Shown piece by piece: positions 5,437 through 7,882 of a stretch of 7,882 bases of DNA (positions are counted from its first letter, which is position 1; every line of letters starts with the position of its first letter). The position numbers and the translations under genes were made by a program. The notes below the pieces were generated by a model. The model saw nothing but the letters and a program-made list of their open reading frames with translations. It was not told where the DNA came from and made no database searches. Origin of the DNA: an uncultured Actinomycetes bacterium (GTDB lineage Bacteria; Actinomycetota; CALGFH01); assembly GCA_937881255.1 (NCBI GenBank), contig CALGFH010000272.1, forward strand, positions 1 to 7,882. Direction: 5' to 3'.

Positions 5437-6433
5437 CGGGGACCGGGGCGTCGACCAGGCGCATGGCCGGGACCAGGCGAAGGCGGCCACCATGACGGCG
5501 TTGGCCGCCACCACCAGGGTGATGGCCGTCTCGGGGGCGGTGGCGTTGACCAGCCAGCCGAAGGCCAGCGACGAGAACGGCAGGACGGTCAGGACCATCG
5601 CGAACGAGGTGCCGTTGACCCGGCCCAGCAGCTCCTCGGGGGTGCGCGAGTAGTAGGCGGTGTTGATGATCGGCAGCGACCCGGCCCCGACCAGCCCGAC
5701 CCCGAACGACAGCGCGACCGCCGCCGCCGACCCCGGCTCGGTGGCCAGCAGCGCCGCCAGCAGGGCCGTGGCCACCACCTCGGTGGCGACGAACCAGCGG
5801 AACTTGGAGACCTTGGGGCCGACGGCGGCGAAGGCCAGGCCGCCCAGCACCCCGCCGAGGGCCTGGACGCCCAGGAACAGGCCGAGGGCGCCGGCGCTCT
5901 CGCGGGCGAAGTTGAACCAGGCCGGGAAGATCAGCGTGCTCAGCGGGACATAGACCGCCACCCAGGCCACCAGCAGCCAGGTCAGGGGCCCGAGGAGCGG
6001 TTCGGAGACGATGAAGCGGAACCCTTGGCGCACGTCGGCCAGCGCGCTGGCGGCGGTCAGGGGCTGGTCGTGACCGAGCCGCTGGCGCTCCAGTCCGGCG
6101 GCCAGCGGGCCGACGAACTGGGCGGTGTTCTGGAGGGTCTCCCGGAGGCTGGTCGCGCGGACCAGGGGGACGTCGTCCTCCCTGGCCACCCGGGGCACCA
6201 GGGCGTCCCTGGCCACCATCGACGCGGTCGACGATCACCCCGCCGAACAGGGTCCCGAAGACCGAGGCGATGCCGGTGGCGAGGGCGACCCCGCCGGCGT
6301 TCAGGGCGCTGCCGGTGCGGCTCAGGACCAGCCAGGGGATCACGAAGGCGACCATCTGGTTGGCGAAGGTCGAGGCCGACTGGGACGAGATGGTCAGCAG
6401 CAGGCGCCGGGCCGACCACAGGCCGGCGGTCAC
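5423..6433 (-). pseudogene. MFS transporter (MFS_3/EntS-like), frameshifted with internal deletions
   Basis: A major facilitator superfamily exporter is recognisable but broken. It starts with a GTG at 6433 overlapping the SGNH stop (GTGA). The first 71 codons give TM1-2 and end in GTLFGGVIVDRV. At about 6220 the frame changes and continues with MVARDALVPRVAREDDVPL and SLRETLQNTAQFVGPLAAG. In intact relatives roughly 45-55 residues (TM3-4) lie between these two blocks. After GPLAAG (about 6110-6090) the sequence jumps in frame to a cytoplasmic-loop-like stretch ending DVRQGFRF, apparently lacking TM6. TM7-12 follow normally. Near 5473-5478 one missing C (GCCTGG for GCCCTGG) would restore an ending VPAMRLVDAPVPARER with stop at 5423; uncorrected, the frame runs on antisense through map. 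The first and last segments share one frame. Real decay or local sequence error could explain this. Substrate unknown; such proteins are usually drug or siderophore exporters. Confidence 0.8.
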
Positions 6434-7074
6434 AGCCAGGCCTGGAGCCGCTCGCCGACGCGGTCGGCCAGCAGCTGGTGGCCGGCGGCGTTGGGGTGCA
6501 GCCCGTCGTGGAGCAGGGCGGTGTGGTCGCCGGCCAGGGCCTCCTCGAAGCAGTCGGCCAGGGCGGCCCCGCTGTCGGCGGCGACCCGGCGGACGGCCTG
6601 GTTGAACTGGCCGATGCGGTCGTTGGCGTAGTGCTCGTCGCCGTCCTCGCTCCAGGGCGGCGGCTGCATCCTGGCCTCGTCGCAGGGCAGCAGCCCGACC
6701 AGCAGGACCCGCTCGGTGTGGCGCCGGGCTGTGGCCACCAGCCCGGCCAGGGTGGCGGCGAACCGGCCCGGGTCGTGGCTGGGGCGGCCGGTGCGGGGGT
6801 CGAAGGCGGTCTCGTTGACCCCGATGGCGATGACCACGATGGTCTGGTCGCCGAGCTGGCGCGGGGCCAGCTCCTGCTCCAGCCGGGCCGCCAGCCCCTC
6901 GGCCGTGTCGCCGGAGACGCCCAGGTTGAACACGGCGTGGGCCGGGAAGGTGGTGTCGCCGAAGGGGACGGTGGCCTCCTGGTCGAGCCGCCGCCGCAGC
7001 CGCTGGGTCCAGCCCCCCTCCAGGTCGACATAGCCCTGGGTGATGCTGTCGCCGAAGCACAGGATCGACGCCAT
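6430..7074 (-). CDS. SGNH/GDSL-family hydrolase
   Basis: This is a 214-residue serine esterase or lipase-like hydrolase of the SGNH fold. Block I is CFGDSITQG, with nucleophile Ser10. Block II is NLGVSGD (50-56), supplying the oxyanion-hole glycine. Block III is GVNE (85-88), where Asn87 is retained but the usual Asp is Glu. Block V is HDGLHPN (189-195), with Asp190 and His193. No signal peptide or membrane helix is visible, so it is probably cytoplasmic. It resembles the GDSL-like lipase/acylhydrolase and TesA-like proteins common in actinobacteria; the substrate cannot be inferred. The ATG at 7074 overlaps the stop of the upstream SRPBCC gene by one base (TGATG), and the stop overlaps the MFS GTG by four bases, so translation is probably coupled. 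It is the only undamaged gene of this three-gene block. Confidence 0.9.
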   Translation of the reverse strand: MASILCFGDSITQGYVDLEGGWTQRLRRRLDQEATVPFGDTTFPAHAVFNLGVSGDTAEGLAARLEQELAPRQLGDQTIVVIAIGVNETAFDPRTGRPSHDPGRFAATLAGLVATARRHTERVLLVGLLPCDEARMQPPPWSEDGDEHYANDRIGQFNQAVRRVAADSGAALADCFEEALAGDHTALLHDGLHPNAAGHQLLADRVGERLQAWL

Positions 7075-7856
7075 CAGCCGCCCGCCGGGAACCGGGCCCC
7101 AAGCCAGGCCGCCCAGGCCGGCTGCTGGCGGACCGCGACCTCGTCGCGGTCGTCGCCGTAGAGGCGGGCCTGGAAGCCGAGGGAGCCGCCCGAGCCGAGC
7201 AGGTACAGCTCGGCCAGCCCGGGCCCGGGCCGCTCGAGGCGCAGCAGCAGGCTGCGGCCGTAGGCGTCGTCGCCGGCCCGCACGACCACCCCGGCCAGCT
7301 CGGGCGCCCCGGGGCCGGCCGCGAACCGCCGGCCGGGGCCGGCCCCGGCCAGGCCGAGGGCGCCGGTGAGCTCGTCCCAGGCGGCCGCCGCGGCGCCGGT
7401 CCCGGCGCCCGACACCCGGACCCAGGCGGCCGGGCGGCCCGGGAAGTGGGTCCGGTAGCTGGCCAGGGCATGCAGGGCGGCCCGCATGCCGGCGGCCATC
7501 CCCTCCAGCTCGTCGTCCCAGCCGGCCCCGGTGCCGAAGCCGCGCATCACCATGCGGACCAGGCAGGTGCCGTCGTCGCGGGCCTCGACCAGCCACTCGG
7601 TGGCCACCCGGGCCGCCGGGAGGTCGCCGCCCGGGTCCCAGGTCGCGGTGCGGCGGCTCCCATGCCGTCACCGTGCCCTCCTGGGGGCCGGCGCCCAGGT
7701 CGAAGGTGAAGCGGCCGCCGGCGCGTCCCTCGACCTCGGTCGGGTGCAGCCAGGCGCTGATGCCGCGGCCGGTGGCGATCGCCTCCCAGATCTCCTCGGG
7801 GTGCCGGCGACCACGGCCTCCAGCTCGACCGGCGGCGCCTCGTGCTCGGGTGCCAT
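7074..7856 (-). pseudogene. two-domain SRPBCC (AHSA1-like) protein with two frame disruptions
   Basis: Three reading frames must be joined to give one protein of about 261-262 residues. The ATG at 7856 begins MAPEHEAPPVELEAVVAGT. At 7798-7801 a run of four C (minus strand) where five are expected moves the frame to PEEIWEAIATGRGISAWLHP and onward to GTVTAWEPPHR. Near 7638-7650 a second shift (two bases missing or one extra) leads to a frame reading TWDPGG, then ATEWLVEARDDGTCLV, to the stop at 7076-7074. The N-terminal half is an AHSA1-type START/Bet v1-like hydrophobic ligand-binding domain. The second half, after a SYRTHFPGRPAAWV linker, resembles the extra domain of common actinobacterial two-domain SRPBCC proteins. 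Biochemical function is unknown for these. Composition matches its neighbours. The protein quality between the shifts is excellent, so recent mutation or sequence error is more likely than old decay. It is first in a block with SGNH and MFS genes. Confidence 0.78.
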
Positions 7857-7876
7857 GCCGCCAGTCAAGCAGTGAC

Positions 7877-7882
7877 AAATTA
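7877..7882 (-). promoter_or_regulatory. possible -10 element of the SRPBCC-SGNH-MFS block
   Basis: On the minus strand the last six bases read TAATTT, matching TAnnnT and the most AT-rich hexamer nearby. It lies about 20 nt before the ATG at 7856, predicting a transcript start near 7870 and a leader of roughly 14 nt. Any -35 would lie beyond the window, so this cannot be confirmed. The ATG has only a weak GGCGGC upstream. Confidence 0.3.

Noticed and set aside
7310..7350. Dense GGCCGG-type repeats resembling a terminator hairpin or repeat element
   Set aside because: They lie inside the coding sequence of the SRPBCC second domain and reflect Gly/Ala/Pro codons in GC-rich DNA; no T-run follows.
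7857..7878. TTG starts at 7868 and 7878 for the SRPBCC gene
   Set aside because: The 7878 frame gives an unrelated N-terminus until the shift site, and the 7868 start adds only four residues with no ribosome site; ATG at 7856 fits the family.
1..7882. CRISPR arrays, insertion sequences, tRNA genes, phage or toxin-antitoxin modules
   Set aside because: No regularly spaced repeats, transposase motifs, terminal inverted repeats with target duplications, or cloverleaf sequences were seen on either strand.

Overview
This is a gene-dense, very GC-rich stretch (clearly above two thirds G+C by eye, with G/C dominating third codon positions). The gene content points to a member of the Actinomycetota. 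The strongest evidence is the qcrC-qcrA-qcrB order, a diheme QcrC in place of a monoheme cytochrome c1, and a Rieske protein with three N-terminal membrane helices. Deep-branching or uncultured actinobacterial lineages are possible. Nothing in the window fixes the genus.

Left block (1-1977, minus strand): the cytochrome bcc complex operon. It reads right to left as qcrC (diheme cytochrome c), qcrA (Rieske 2Fe-2S protein) and the first 63 codons of qcrB (cytochrome b), which runs off the left edge. Together these oxidise menaquinol and pass electrons to an aa3-type oxidase not present here.

Divergent control region (1978-2102): it holds a good -35/-10 pair for qcrC, a TAnnnT -10 candidate for kynA, and an imperfect dyad in the kynA leader.

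Middle block (2103-5436, plus strand): four tightly packed, apparently co-transcribed genes. These are kynA (tryptophan 2,3-dioxygenase), an aldo/keto reductase, lgt (prolipoprotein diacylglyceryl transferase) and map (type I methionine aminopeptidase). Spacings are 17 nt, 0 nt and a 13-nt overlap. All key catalytic residues of the four enzymes are visible, although the tryptophan pocket of KynA has two unusual substitutions.

Right block (5423-7856, minus strand): three genes with overlapping stops and starts, reading right to left. They are a two-domain SRPBCC (AHSA1-like) protein, a small SGNH-family hydrolase and an MFS transporter. Only the SGNH gene is intact. The SRPBCC gene needs two frame corrections. 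The MFS gene needs two more and appears to have lost the segments for TM3-4 and TM6. All five lesions are most simply explained as deletions, and all lie in the last 2.5 kb, so either local gene decay or local sequence error is likely. The MFS gene runs convergently into map with a 14-bp overlap.

I found no mobile element, CRISPR array, tRNA/rRNA, phage gene or defence system. No convincing new biological system is present. The points most worth checking are the clustered deletions, the unusual kynA-AKR-lgt-map grouping, the KynA pocket changes and the divergent promoter region. No stretch over 300 bases lacks a gene.
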